DNA of 64,000 nucleotides from an uncultured bacterium (GCA_916049765.1 CAJZIX010000002.1:1-64000), one strand, 5' to 3'. Positions 51,496 through 61,800 are shown, numbered from the stretch's first letter. Program-made: numbers and translations. The notes: generated by a model not told the origin, from the letters alone.

Positions 51496-52002
51496 CTAAG
51501 ATGAGCTGAGGCTTCACTGAATTGGGTTTTGATAAAGCCAGAAGAGTAAGGAAACAATCAGCCGTGCCAATCCCATCACAATGATTGCAATTGCAATCCC
51601 CTTCAAGATTTCTTTGACTTTTGTATATTGCTTGTCTCCATCTCAGGTCATCATTCCGTAGAAGCTATAGATCAGCAAGCAAAGTGCAATTAAACTCACA
51701 AAACTGAGAGCATAATTCAGAATTTTTTTGATATAGTAAAAAGCTTTTTGAGGTCCGTGATAATCCGGTTGGTCAAGGTTAAATACGGACATAAGCCTAT
51801 TTAACAGGCTTTCATCAGGGGTTACGGCATCATCTTTGATAAGTTTTCCATAATCAGTATCTGTGGTTTTCCCAATACTTCCTCCCTCATAGTAGAAAGA
51901 GTTTTCTTGGTTTCCTAGACTATTCTGAGCAAAACTAACTCCTATCACACCAAGTCAGCTTAGTAAGGTCAGTCCAAAGAGGAGAAAAAATTTTTTCATC
52001 AT
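51496..52002 (-). CDS. TrbC/VirB2-like small membrane protein with signal peptide
   Basis: 168 residues. Signal peptide KKFFLLFGLTLLSGLGVIGV with cut near SFAQ. Then a polar stretch, and two helices: KILNYALSFVSLIALCLLIYSF and IAIAIVVMGLARLIVSLLFWLY, joined by GDGDKQYTKVKEILK. The polar loop with (D/E)KQYTK between two helices matches the protein at 52023 (GDDKKYQAGKSTLKS), so they are paralogues. TrbC/VirB2-type pilins share this form. Follows the 52023 gene by 20 bases on the same strand. Confidence 0.75.
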
Positions 52003-52022
52003 TTCTGCTAAAAAATATAAAA

Positions 52023-52520
52023 TTATACTGATCCTTTCGTAATCGTATTTAGAAGCCAGAAGATAAAGCTAACAATCAACCAACTTATTCCGATTCCGAT
52101 AATCCCAATCGTAATGCTTTTGAGGGTTGATTTTCCTGCTTGATACTTTTTATCATCTCCAGCTGCGGTAGTCATTTGAATTCCCGCATAGATCAGCACG
52201 ATCAATGCGAAAACACTTGCCAAACCTAAAGCATAGTTGATGATTCTATGAACGAGGTTGATGGTTTTTTTCGTGGCATCTCCTTGAGTTTCTATTTTTT
52301 CGTTACTTTCCAGTAAGTTATCTATTTTATTATCACTTTCTGCAGAATGAATGATATCATGAGTCCCCTCACGAATTGCATTATCTTCTGGTGGGATAAT
52401 AATTTGCTCAGAATCATTGGTAAGAATAGGATCTCTTTTGTCGCTAATAGAGGGCAAAGCAAAGGTTGCATTGAGCAAACATAATCCTCCTAAGATCAAA
52501 AATCAGATTTTTTTTCACAT
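52023..52520 (-). CDS. TrbC/VirB2-like small membrane protein with signal peptide
   Basis: 165 residues. Signal peptide MGKKIGFLILGGLCLLNATF (both early glycines UGA), cut near ALP. A polar segment of about 75 residues is followed by INYALGLASVFALIVLIYAG, the loop AAGDDKKYQAGKSTLKS, and IGIIGIGISWLIVSFIFWLL. First gene of a pair with 51496-52002. Probably a structural pilin-like or pore subunit; no secretion ATPase is in the window. Confidence 0.78.
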
Positions 52521-52712
52521 GAAGTTTTGCTATGAAAAAGATATAAATCACTCTCAAGTATACCTATCTCATCTAAAAAAAGCAAATTTTATCTTATTTT
52601 CTGAAGCCGGTTAATTCTTATTTTTTGAAAATTTTGTCATTGTTTATAGAAAAATCCTGATTCAAATAAATTAAAAAAAAATGGGTAACATAAGTACTCA
52701 TTTTCAATAGTG

Positions 52713-52788
52713 GGGCGACTGATGGGATTCGAACCCACGACCCTCTGGACCACAATCAGATGCTCTAACCAACTGAGCTACAGTCGCC
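52713..52788 (-). tRNA. tRNA-His (GUG)
   Basis: 76 bases. Acceptor GGCGACT/AGTCGCC, D arm AGCTCAGTTGGTTAGAGC, anticodon loop TTGTGGT (GUG), T loop TTCGAAT, discriminator C. The base before position 1 is T rather than the usual encoded G-1. The anticodon stem TCTGA/CCAGA has one A-C mismatch next to the loop. CCA not encoded. Its 5' part overlaps the end of the GIY-YIG frame. Confidence 0.9.
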
Positions 52789-53034
52789 ATTCCATTTAAC
52801 AAAGCTTGGATGATGAATCCAATGGTCGATATGACCATTCTTTTTGATCATTCTTTCTAATTTTATTGCTTCTGTTTTTTTAGGTTTCTCAAAGTATCCA
52901 ACGATGACAAGATTTTTCATCTTGCGAGTTGTAGGAGTCTTTCAGAGTAAATGTTGACGGTATCTCAGCTCCAGATCTGAAGTATATCCAATATAATGCT
53001 GTTTATCTCATTTCAAAATATAGACATAGAACAT
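52765..53034 (-). CDS. GIY-YIG endonuclease inserted beside tRNA-His
   Basis: 89 residues, too fragmented for standard-code gene finding because two glycines are UGA. FYVYILKGDKHYIGYTSDLE gives the GIY (VYI) and YIG elements; then the conserved Arg and His in LRYRQHLLG, and the catalytic Glu in EAIKLERMIKK. The frame ends in TAG within the D arm of tRNA-His (NGDCSSVG). Upstream lies a broken tRNA-His copy with an 18-base palindrome. GIY-YIG enzymes include homing endonucleases; a tRNA-targeting mobile element is inferred. Confidence 0.85.
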
Positions 53035-53055
53035 CTTGTTTTGAAAAGGATAAAG

Positions 53056-53110
53056 CTCTGGACCATCCCGCAGTCCTGCGGGACTCTAGCCAACTGAGCT
53101 ACACTCGCCA
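53056..53110 (-). other. Broken tRNA-His copy with the 18-base palindrome
   Basis: Minus strand: a tRNA 5' half (53109-53084) matching tRNA-His with two changes, the palindrome TCCCGCAGGACTGCGGGA (53083-53066), then TGGTCCAGAG (53065-53056), identical to the anticodon 3' side of the intact tRNA-His. The palindrome replaces about 10 bases of the anticodon arm. The GIY-YIG start codon is 22 bases further on. Confidence 0.85.
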
Positions 53111-53237
53111 TCTTTACAAGATTCCTTATAGTGAAAAAACAAATGATTTCAAGTGTTTTATTCTGGTTTTGATCTTTTCTTGCTATCAAGATGAAAAAAA
53201 TTACACTATTGAGCAGTTTTTATCTGAACCGAGTATT

Positions 53238-54275
53238 ATGCAAACTACGATACAACAAGCCAATTCATCAACCTATCAACAGGCAAAAAATCTGATTCAA
53301 AATTGAGAAGTAGTGGCTTTCCCAACAGAAACGATTTACGGGCTTGGAGCTGATGCCTTGAATCCTCAAGCAGTAAAGAAGATTTTTGAAATCAAGTGAA
53401 GGCCAAGTTCAAATCCTCTGATTGTTCATATTGGTGAAAAGGCTCAGATTTCAGAGCTTTGAATCGTAGAAAATCATTTTCAGCAGCAGATTATTGATAA
53501 ACTTTTTCCTTGACCTCTTACTTTGCTTTTGAAAAAAAAGGACGTGATTCCAGAGATTGTAACTCCTAATCCTTTTGTAGGTATTAGAATGCCTTCTAAT
53601 AAAGTGGCACAAGAATTTCTAAAGGTGGTAGAAAGACCGATTGCTGCCCCAAGTGCAAATATTTCATGAAAACCCAGTCCGACTTCAGCTGCTATGGTGC
53701 TTGATAATGTTGATGGGAAAATTGAATTGATTATTGATGGAGGAGCTTCAGATTTTGGGATTGAATCGACAGTTATTAAGGTAGATGAGGAGAATTGAAA
53801 ATGAAAAATCTGAATTTTAAGGCCTTGATTTATTACAAAGGAGGACTTAGAACTTTTTTTTAAAGGACAAGAAGTAGAGGTAGAGTATACAAGCAAAGAC
53901 AAAAATATGTCACCAGGGACGAGGTTTAAGCATTATACTATAGATGCGGAGATTTATATGATAGAACATCTTCAGGAAATTCCAAAAAATTTAGATGAAC
54001 CTACAGCTATTATTGCTACAATAGAACGATTTTCTCGTGAGGGAAGTTTTTTCGGTCAAAATCACTATTTTGATCAGCATGGATTAGAGCTTGAGCGAGG
54101 AACCGAACAGAATCTTGCAAGCTGTGCACATACTCTTTTTGATCTTTATCATTATTGCGAAAAAAAAGGTATGAAGAGAGTTTATATTCAAAAGTTACCA
54201 GAAACTGGACTTGGATTTGCGATTATGAATAGAGTGAAAAGATCTGCAGAGCTTAATGCTCCTTTAGTTGATTAA
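53238..54275 (+). CDS. tsaC: Threonylcarbamoyl-AMP synthase, long Sua5 form
   Basis: 345 residues: an N-terminal YrdC domain plus a C-terminal Sua5 domain. Motifs: GEVVAFPTETIYGLGADAL, KIFEIKGRPSSNPLIVHI, PGPLTLLLKKKDVIPE, VGIRMPSNKVAQEFL, IAAPSANISGKPSPTSA, IIDGGASDFGIESTVI, ILRPGFIT. MSPGTRFKHY begins the Sua5 part. Makes the threonylcarbamoyl-AMP used by TsaD. Glycines by UGA in KGRPSS, FPGPLT and SGKPSP are family-conserved. Confidence 0.94.
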
Positions 54276-54295
54276 AATTTCAAACAACAAAAAAA

Positions 54296-54376
54296 TGCTG
54301 AGGAAGGGACTCGAACCCTCAAGCCAAAGGCATACGCACCTCAAGCGTACATGTATACCAGTTCCATCACCTCAGC
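54296..54376 (-). tRNA. tRNA-Leu (GAG)
   Basis: 81 bases with a long variable arm. Acceptor GCTGAGG/CCTCAGC, discriminator A, anticodon stem TACGC/GCGTA with loop TTGAGGT (GAG), T loop TTCGAGT. CCA not encoded. Convergent with tsaC, 20 bases apart. Confidence 0.94.
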
Positions 54377-54495
54377 ATATTTCTAGTGAGCAGTATATAA
54401 ATTTCCTGTCCTATTGCAAGAAAGATTTGTATTTTTGTTCAGATTTCTTATAGTTTATTATAGGAAATGCTTTTTATCTTTATAAAATACAGCTC

Positions 54496-54936
54496 ATGCT
54501 TTATGAAAAACTTACTGAAGACTACAAAATAGCGATGAAAGAGAAACAAGAAACCAAAAAATCTGCTCTTAATTTCGTTTTGGCTCAGATTAAGAATAAA
54601 AAGATTGAACTTCAGAGAGATCCTAATGATGATGAAGTTATTGCACTTCTCAAAAAAGAAGTAAAATCCCTCAATGAAGCACTTTCCTTCCTTGAAAAAG
54701 CAGATAAACCTGCAGAACTTGCCGAGGAACAAGAAAAAAAAGCAATTTTGGAGTCCTATCTTCCAGCGATGCTTGATAAAGAAGCAACGAAAAAGCTGAT
54801 TGAATCCCTTGTTTCAGAATTACAAATCGCCGATCTCAAGACGGGGAGAGGGCTCTTGATGAAAGAACTTATGGCAAAACATAAGAGCGAACTTGATGGT
54901 AGTCTTGTGAATCAAATTATCAATGAAATGCTTTAA
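54496..54936 (+). CDS. GatB/YqeY domain protein
   Basis: 146 residues. YqeY signature: MLYEKLTEDYKIAMKEKQET, SALNFVLAQIKNKKIELQRD, DEVIALLKKEVKSLNEAL, and the C-terminal KTGRGLLMKELMAKHKSELD. The family resembles the tail domain of GatB and probably binds tRNA; precise role unknown. No in-frame UGA. The next gene starts 18 bases later. Confidence 0.92.
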   Translation: MLYEKLTEDYKIAMKEKQETKKSALNFVLAQIKNKKIELQRDPNDDEVIALLKKEVKSLNEALSFLEKADKPAELAEEQEKKAILESYLPAMLDKEATKKLIESLVSELQIADLKTGRGLLMKELMAKHKSELDGSLVNQIINEML

Positions 54937-54954
54937 TTTCTAGGTGCGATGATA

Positions 54955-55551
54955 ATGAAAAACATGAAAAATCTGATTTTTTGATGAGTAGTTATAATAC
55001 TAAGTTTTGGAAGTAGTTTTGCTCAGCTTTATCCACCAACTACGAATTGAGATGAGGGAAGTTCAAATTCTTCATCGCCACGGGATGTTTCTACTCCATC
55101 TTGGCCAGAAAATAGAAATACACAGGATACGACAAAGCAAGAAGAAATTACAATCCCTTATAGACCTTGAGAATGACCTATAAATTGATGAGAGCTTCAA
55201 GAAGTAGTAGTGCAAGGAAAGGATTTGTCTAAGACCTGTAAGTGAATCAAGCTTAATACGGATGTGCCTTTTGTCTGAAGATGTATTGGGACGACAACAA
55301 GCGATAAAACGACTCAACTTAACGCTTTCCCAAAACTCATGTGAGCCATGATGAGGCTTATTATGACCGTAATTATGGTCCTTTCAATTCTAATGATTGT
55401 GGTTGCTGGGGTAATGATGACAACAGGAGGGGTTGAAAAAGGAAACTATACTAAAGGATTAGAAATTATCAAGAAAGTTGCAGTTGGAATCGCATTACTC
55501 TGAGCTTCCGGAGTTATTTTAAAGCTTATTAATCCAAATTTCTTCGTTTAG
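54955..55551 (+). CDS. TrbC/VirB2-like membrane protein with signal peptide
   Basis: 198 residues. Signal peptide KNLIFGGVVIILSFGSSFAQ with two UGA glycines. A polar, Ser/Thr/Pro-rich stretch carries one Cys pair (KTCKGIKL...GRCIGTT). Two helices MRLIMTVIMVLSILMIVVAG and IIKKVAVGIALLGASGVILK flank MMTTGGVEKGNYTKGLEI. The form matches the two proteins at 51496-52520, so a third member. About ten UGA glycines. A second in-frame ATG is 6 bases upstream. Confidence 0.75.
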
Positions 55552-55557
55552 AAGAAC

Positions 55558-55585
55558 TTGCAAACCAGGATTAACTCTTTATACT
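55558..55585 (+). promoter_or_regulatory. Promoter of the gene at 55618
   Basis: TTGCAA at 55558-55563 and TATACT at 55580-55585, 16-base spacer; leader about 26 bases without Shine-Dalgarno. Confidence 0.7.
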
Positions 55586-55617
55586 AAACTCAGTTTTTAT
55601 TCACTTTGTAGAAAAAA

Positions 55618-56022
55618 ATGTCAATTCAGATTAGACTCGATGGAGGATATCAGATAGAGAAAACATTATTTTTTGGATATGCTTATGTGCATAATGCTTT
55701 GATCAATCTCGCTTCTCAGGTAGGTGAGGATATGAGGTATCATGAAGGAGAAATTATAATCGTAGATTATCCTGGAGAATATGATATTAAAGGATGGACC
55801 ATAAAGGCTTTTGTAGGTCAGAACCAAAAACTCAATTATCTTATTCAAGGAAATAATAAAAAATTCTGAATTATTCAGTCTCCAGATGTACTAGAACTAG
55901 AGGAGGTTGATTGTATGGATACTTGGCTTTATCTCTGAGAGGCGATTGAAAAGAAACTAGATCAGCTTGAACTTGAGGGAGAAAGAATTGACCTTGCAAA
56001 GCTAGAAAAGCAAGAGGAATAA
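55618..56022 (+). CDS. Short metallo-beta-lactamase-like protein lacking metal ligands
   Basis: 134 residues. IIIVDYPGEYDIKGWTIKAF resembles the PGEYdi.G..i pattern of UlaG-like MBL-fold proteins of CPR bacteria, and YLIQGNNKKFGIIQSPDVLE fits the following strands. The HxHxDH metal site is absent, so it would not be an active hydrolase. ELEGERIDLAKLEKQEE ends it. Two UGA glycines. Function unknown. Confidence 0.6.
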
Positions 56023-56047
56023 AAATTAGAACTCCTCTTAGATATTT

Positions 56048-56221
56048 TTATTTTTCCAAAATAAGAGTACACGATTTGATCGTATCAACCCAATAAAATC
56101 CTTCTGGACAAATAGGAGCTATTTCAGGTTTTTCTCTAGGAAATTCATCTTGAGGATTATCTCTACAACCGCTAAACATAAAGGAGAAAAGCAAGAAAGC
56201 CACTAGGAGGATTTTTTTCAT
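56048..56221 (-). CDS. Small lipoprotein, 57 residues
   Basis: MKKILLVAFLLFSFMFSGCR: lipobox FSGC, lipid-anchored Cys at 19. The mature part is only 39 residues with one Cys pair (PICPEGFYW, SCTLILEK). Too short for default gene finding. No UGA. 22 bases downstream of the methyltransferase on the same strand. Confidence 0.7.
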   Translation of the reverse strand: MKKILLVAFLLFSFMFSGCRDNPQDEFPREKPEIAPICPEGFYWVDTIKSCTLILEK

Positions 56222-56243
56222 TTTGAGTTTTATAGATTAAAAA

Positions 56244-56798
56244 TTATTTTGTTTCAATTAGCATCATTCCATCTCCTGGCTCACTCGGGAGAATTTGATA
56301 ATTGATTTGCTTTTTTTCTAGGAATTTATATAATGAGGTTAGTTTTGTTTGATACTTGACGACATCGTCCAAGAGTATGATATTTTCCGAGCTAAGATGT
56401 TCTTGTATTTTCTCTAAATAGGTTCCATATTGGCTTTTCTGAGCATCAATGAATACAAAATCACAGTGCACGGGCAATACGCTTGCTGTTGTTTCAGATT
56501 TCGTAATATCAAACGGATACAGAGTGGTATTCCAGCATTTTGCCTGACGAATATTTCTCTGTGCTTCCAAATAGGCAGGATACGCCACTTCAAACGAAGT
56601 AAGCTGACCTCACCATTCCGCAATCGTACTTGCAATCACGATACTACTATATCCCACAGCTGAACCAATTTCCAGACAGGTTTTTGGCTGGTGTTTTTGG
56701 AGGAGTTTACGAATGTGGAGTTCACTTTCAGGAGAAATCAGTGGAATATGTCTTGCCTCACAAGAAGCCCTTAACTGAGTCAAAAACTCGTTTAACAT
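56244..56798 (-). CDS. SAM-dependent O-methyltransferase
   Basis: 184 residues, class I Rossmann methyltransferase, family 3 (catechol-O-methyltransferase-like). SAM motif I KTCLEIGSAVGYSSIVIA, ESELHIRKLLQKHQPK before it, acidic loop LTSFEV, CDFVFIDAQKSQYGTYLEKI and IILLDDVVKY. Substrate unknown; many CPR genomes carry one. One UGA Gly (EWGGQL). Confidence 0.88.
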
Positions 56799-56830
56799 CT
56801 TAATTTACTTTTAAATTAAAAATTCAAAAA

Positions 56831-58780
56831 ATGGAAACTACAATGCAATCAAACATTTCTATCAATTTGTGAGAGAAAAACAACAAAAAATCTGCTTGAA
56901 CTTCTCGTTCATCCAGACCTCGCAGATCTTCAAGTCAGCAACCTCTTTCTTCAGAGGCTTTTCTCAGACATAGAAACAAGCCTGTAAGCAAGAAAATTGA
57001 AGATCCAAAGAAATTGATCAAAAAAGGGGAGAGGCCAGTCAGAGTTTTTTGACTTTGAGGATTAGAACAGATTGGATCAAATATGAATGTCGTAGAGTAT
57101 GAAAACGATATTCTCGTTATTGATGCCGGTATGGAGTTTGCTGATGATAATATGCCTGGTGTAGACTATATTATTCCAGATGTAAGCTATCTTGTCGCAA
57201 AAAAGAAGAATATCAAAGGAATCGTTATTACGCATGGACATTTGGATCATATTGGAGCTTTGAAAAATATTTTGGAACCGCTTGGCTATCCAACGATCTA
57301 TACTGCACCTTTGACAATCGGTATGATCAAGAGAAGTTTAGACGAAAAAGATGCAAAAAATCTGAAGTTTAAGCTCGTTGATCCTGATATGGATATTTTT
57401 AAGCTCGGAGTTTTTACCTTAGAGTTTTTTAGAGTTAATCACTCTATTCCAGAATCTATGGGGCTTTCTCTCCATACCCCAAAAGGATTGCTTGTTTTTT
57501 CTGGAGATTTTAAGATCGATTTTACACCAGCGATAGATAAGCCTGCTGACCTTGGGAAAATCTCTAGAATCGGTCAGGAAGGAGTCAGACTTTATCTCTG
57601 AGAATCTACCAATGCTAATAAGCCTGGGCATTCCGTATCAGAGAAAGTAATTGGAGAGAACATTGATAAAGTGATCAATGCTTACAAGCATCAGAGAATG
57701 ATCGTTTCAACCTTTGCTTCCAATGTGGGAAGAATTATTCAGATTATCAATAGTGCTGTAAAGTATGATAAGGTAGTTTTCCTTGCTGGAAGATCTATGG
57801 TGCTTAATGTGCAACTTTGTCAGGAACTCGGTTATATTCAGGCTCCCAAAGGGATGATTCGTCAGCTTTCTTCTGAAGCGGAATCTATGCCTGATGAAAA
57901 GGTGCTTGTCCTTTGTACCGGTTCTCAAGGGGAAGAAAATTCAGCTTTAGTCAGAATGGCAAAAGGAGAATTTAAGGATTTTATGCTCAGACCAAGAGAT
58001 GCAGTTTTGCTCTCTTCTCATACGATTCCTGGAAATGAAAAGGCAGTAATCTGAATGATCAATGCATTGGTTCGCCTTGGGGTAGAAGTTATTGATGAGC
58101 CAGGTTTGGACACTCATACTTCAGGACACGGATACCAAGAGGATTTGAAGATGATGTTTTCGCTCTTGAATCCTGAATATTTCTGTCCAATCCACGGAGA
58201 GCCGTATATGAGACATGCAAACAAAAAAGTTGCGATGATGATGGGAATTTCTGAAGATAAAGTGCTTCTTCCTGATAATGGTCAGATTGTTGAAATATAT
58301 GATGAAGTGGCTTTTGTATCAGAGAAAAAAATCAAACTTGATACAGTAATGATTGATGGAAAAGGACAAGGACACTTATCTTGAGAATATGTGATGAAAG
58401 CGAGATCAATTATGGCAGAAAATGGAATTGTTAGTTTGATTTTCAAGGTGGATACCAAGACAAGAGAACTTGTTGGAAATATCCAGATTGAATCTAGAGG
58501 ATTTGTCTATTCTTCAGAGGTGAAAAAGATTCATACGCAGATTGTAGAGTTCGCGAGAGCAAAATACAACGATAACTGTAAAAAGAGAATGGATATCAAG
58601 GATAATCTCAAACTTATTAGAGAAGAACTCGGAGAATATATCACTAAAATCATCGGTAGAGTGCCAATGCTGATGCTGATGTATGTGTATATCAATCGTG
58701 AAGCCGTGCAAAATATTCAGGTAGAGCCAAATGATGAAATTATCGGGATGACCCTTGAAGAGCAGGGCTACAAGGATTAA
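56831..58780 (+). CDS. rnj: Ribonuclease J
   Basis: 649 residues. MBL-fold nuclease with endo- and 5'-3' exo-activity that replaces RNase E in mRNA decay. Visible: VFGLGGLEQIGSNMNVVEYE, IDAGMEFADD, the metal site HGHLDHIGAL, NHSIPESMGL, SGDFKID, SRIGQEGVRLYLGESTNA, beta-CASP part VSTFASNVGRIIQ, GSQGEENSAL, LSSHTIPGNEKAV, then HTSGHGYQEDLKMM and the C-terminal domain. The first 75 residues are a Ser/Arg/Lys-rich disordered extension unusual for short RNase J. UGA occupies the first Gly in FGLGG. Confidence 0.95.
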
Positions 58781-58810
58781 TTTAATTGTAAAACATTAAA
58801 AGTCAAGAAA

Positions 58811-58840
58811 GATCTGATCTTAGTGAGTCAGATTTTTTCT
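58811..58840 (+). terminator. Terminator made from an inverted pair of the repeat motif
   Basis: GATCTGA and TCAGATTTTTT form a stem around a loop of about 10 bases, 30 bases after the RNase J stop. The arms are variants of the AARTCTGA repeat in opposite orientation. Confidence 0.6.
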
Positions 58841-58899
58841 TTTTATTTATTTTTTGAGTATACTTAATGTGAAGACTTTTTTATTCGTATCATACAAAG

Positions 58900-61800
58900 A
58901 TGCCAACAAATATCGAAAAACTTCAACAGGAAAATCAAGCTATCAAGGCAGAATTAGATGCTTTAAAAGCTATAACTGAAATGACAGAAAAAGAAAAAAA
59001 GAAATCTGAACTAGAATCTCGTATTCAGAAGGCTAAACAAGAAGCTCAAGCTGAATATCAACAAGAATCCAATCAAAATACTTGTGAAAAAATTAAGGCA
59101 GAACAGGAAAAATTAGAAACCTTTTCCTTAGAGCTAAATATTTTATGAAAGGAGATGGGCGTTTCAAATCCTGCTTCCTTAGCTCAGAAAAATCAAATTA
59201 AAACAACAGAAAATGCTAATCCTTCAGAAGAAAAACCGTGAATCTGGGCTTCTACCAAAAACTTTGTTTCTGAGCAATGGAATAATGTTTGGGATAGAGA
59301 AAAATGGAAAGAAGAATCAGGGAAAAATGCACTTCGTACGGCGTGATTTTTAGCTACAGGAGTTGGGGCTGTAGCTTTAGCATATAAGGGGATCAAGACT
59401 CTTTTTGGTTCTGATACATCAGAGAATGAAGAAGCTAATGAAATAGAAGAAAAAGAAGGAACTTCAAAGAAGAACAAGGAAAAAGGTTTTCGAGATAAAC
59501 GATATGGGAAAACTTTGAAATGGTTAGGAATTGGAGCATGAGTTGGGGGTGTTGGATACTACATTGGGAAATGGTTTGGCTGGTGGTGAAAAGATGGTAC
59601 ATGAGAATGAGCAGATGCTACAGATGGTGCAAAAGATCAAGCAATTAATACAGCAAATCTCAAAAAAGAAAATCCAGAGAAATTTGCAAAATATCAGGGA
59701 ATGTGAGCAAATATTGATAGTCAATATAATCAGATTATGAAAAAAGAACTAGATGCTGGATGGAAAGGTATGAGTATTGCTGATGGATACGAGAAGTATG
59801 CGGCAAAAAACAAGCTAAGCAAAGAAGATTTTCAAGCAACTGTTCCAATGTGTATTGATAATGAATTTAGTTCAGTTGATGATTTACTTTCCGAGGGAGG
59901 ATATTACGGATATTTGAGAGAAAAAAGTCTTGTAGATTTAAAATCTTTCCTTATTGGAAAGGGAAAAGAGTGGATTGGTAAAATTATGGGACCATATTTG
60001 TTAAACTTAACTTCCTTTATTCCTTTTGTAGGTGATGACTGGTCAGAATCTTTAACGAAATGGTTGGAATCTGGAGAACCAGCAGAAAGAGAATCAGAAT
60101 TAAAACTTTTTTTTAGACAGTATGCTAAAGTAGTAAACTATACACAAGATAAGCGTTCTAGATTGATAGAAAAAATTGCTGAGGAAAAAATAAAAACTGT
60201 GGGAACTGAATTTTCAACGATAGAGGATGCTCTTGATGATGAAGAATGGCTTGAAAGTCATGTGTATTCTGATGATCGTTATAAAAATTTTATGGGAGGA
60301 AAGCTTCATCAGGCAATTGATGTGATGAAAAATCAATCACTCTTTGATGATCAACTTTCAATGAGAATGAAAAAGCAGATGGAATCGGCAGATGCCCAAA
60401 GAGATCAATTATTAAAAACTAAGGATGGAAAAGATGCACTCCAGAGGCTTTGAGAATCAAAAAATAATATGAGTCCTGAGATCTGTCGTGAAGAGATTCA
60501 GGTTTGTAAGAACGTTGCAGAGGATGTTAAAGAAAATTTTGATAAAGATTGGAGTTATCTCTATTTTTGATCTGCTCATGCTGTAATCAATTCAGATCAG
60601 AAGAATATCCAAGAATTCCTTAAAGAATCAGGTCTTTGAGATCTAAAATCTTGAATCCTTGAATCACTCAAACATTTTGAGAAAAAGTTTGAAAGTTGAG
60701 ATATGAGTACAGAAGATATTAATCTTTATAAAAATCAGATTAATAGTTATTTTGCTATGAAAAAGGAGATTTTGATCTGAGCAGAAGCAATTCAACAAAT
60801 GAAAGTAGATAATTCTAGTCGATGAGAGAGAGTATTGAACATCGGAAAGGCTGCAATAGGAGATATTTTGCATCATACTACCCAATCCTTGAAATCCTTT
60901 AAGGATGGTAATTTTATAACTTGATGGTTGCAAGCGACCTTACCTTTGACTTTATGAGGACTTGTTATTTCTCAAATTGGGAAGTGGAAGGGAAATAGAA
61001 AAATTGAAATTTTGTGAAGATTTATGAGAAATTCGAATCTATTTTCTGCAACACGATACCTTAGAGGAAAAGTTGTTCGCCGTATGTCAAATAAAAATCT
61101 GAATTTTATGCCTAATTGGCTCTTATCTTCAAGGTATGATATCCCTCATGGAGATCAATTACTCTTTCAGGATATTATCGAAGGAAAGGTTAACGGAGAA
61201 ACGGCACAGAGATTAATTAAAAAATCAAATGCTCAATGGAAATATGGGAAGGGACTTAATTCTCTCTCGGAGTTTATGCAAAAAGTAGCAGGAAAATCTG
61301 ATACTGAGCTTCCGGCTAAGCAACTGCAAGTTCTCTTTAATAATGATGCAAAAATTTCTTTTACTAAAAATAAATCTCTGAGAGACTTATTCTTTAGATT
61401 AGAAAAAATTTCCACTTGGGAACAAACAAAAGTAGTTCGAAATGGATATCGTCAAAAAATTTATACTCCGTCTGGATTTCATCATGTGGAGATGCTTGAA
61501 AAATTTATGGCGGGAACGTCTGGACAATCTTCTCCATTTATGAAGCTTTCTGAAAATCAAAAATATCTTTTTAGAGAGCTAGTATATGAGGGAAAGTTCA
61601 CAAAGATAGAGGAGCTTAGTGCAATAATTAAAAATATAGATAAAATTAATTTAGAAAAAATTGAACGCTGAAAGATATCTCGTTTAGCGAAGGAACTTTC
61701 TCAATCATTATCAGATTTTAATGATATTTCTGCCTTGAATACTAAGGTATCTTCCTCTCTTGAAAGACCATTAACTCAATTTATAGATGATGGAGGAAGG

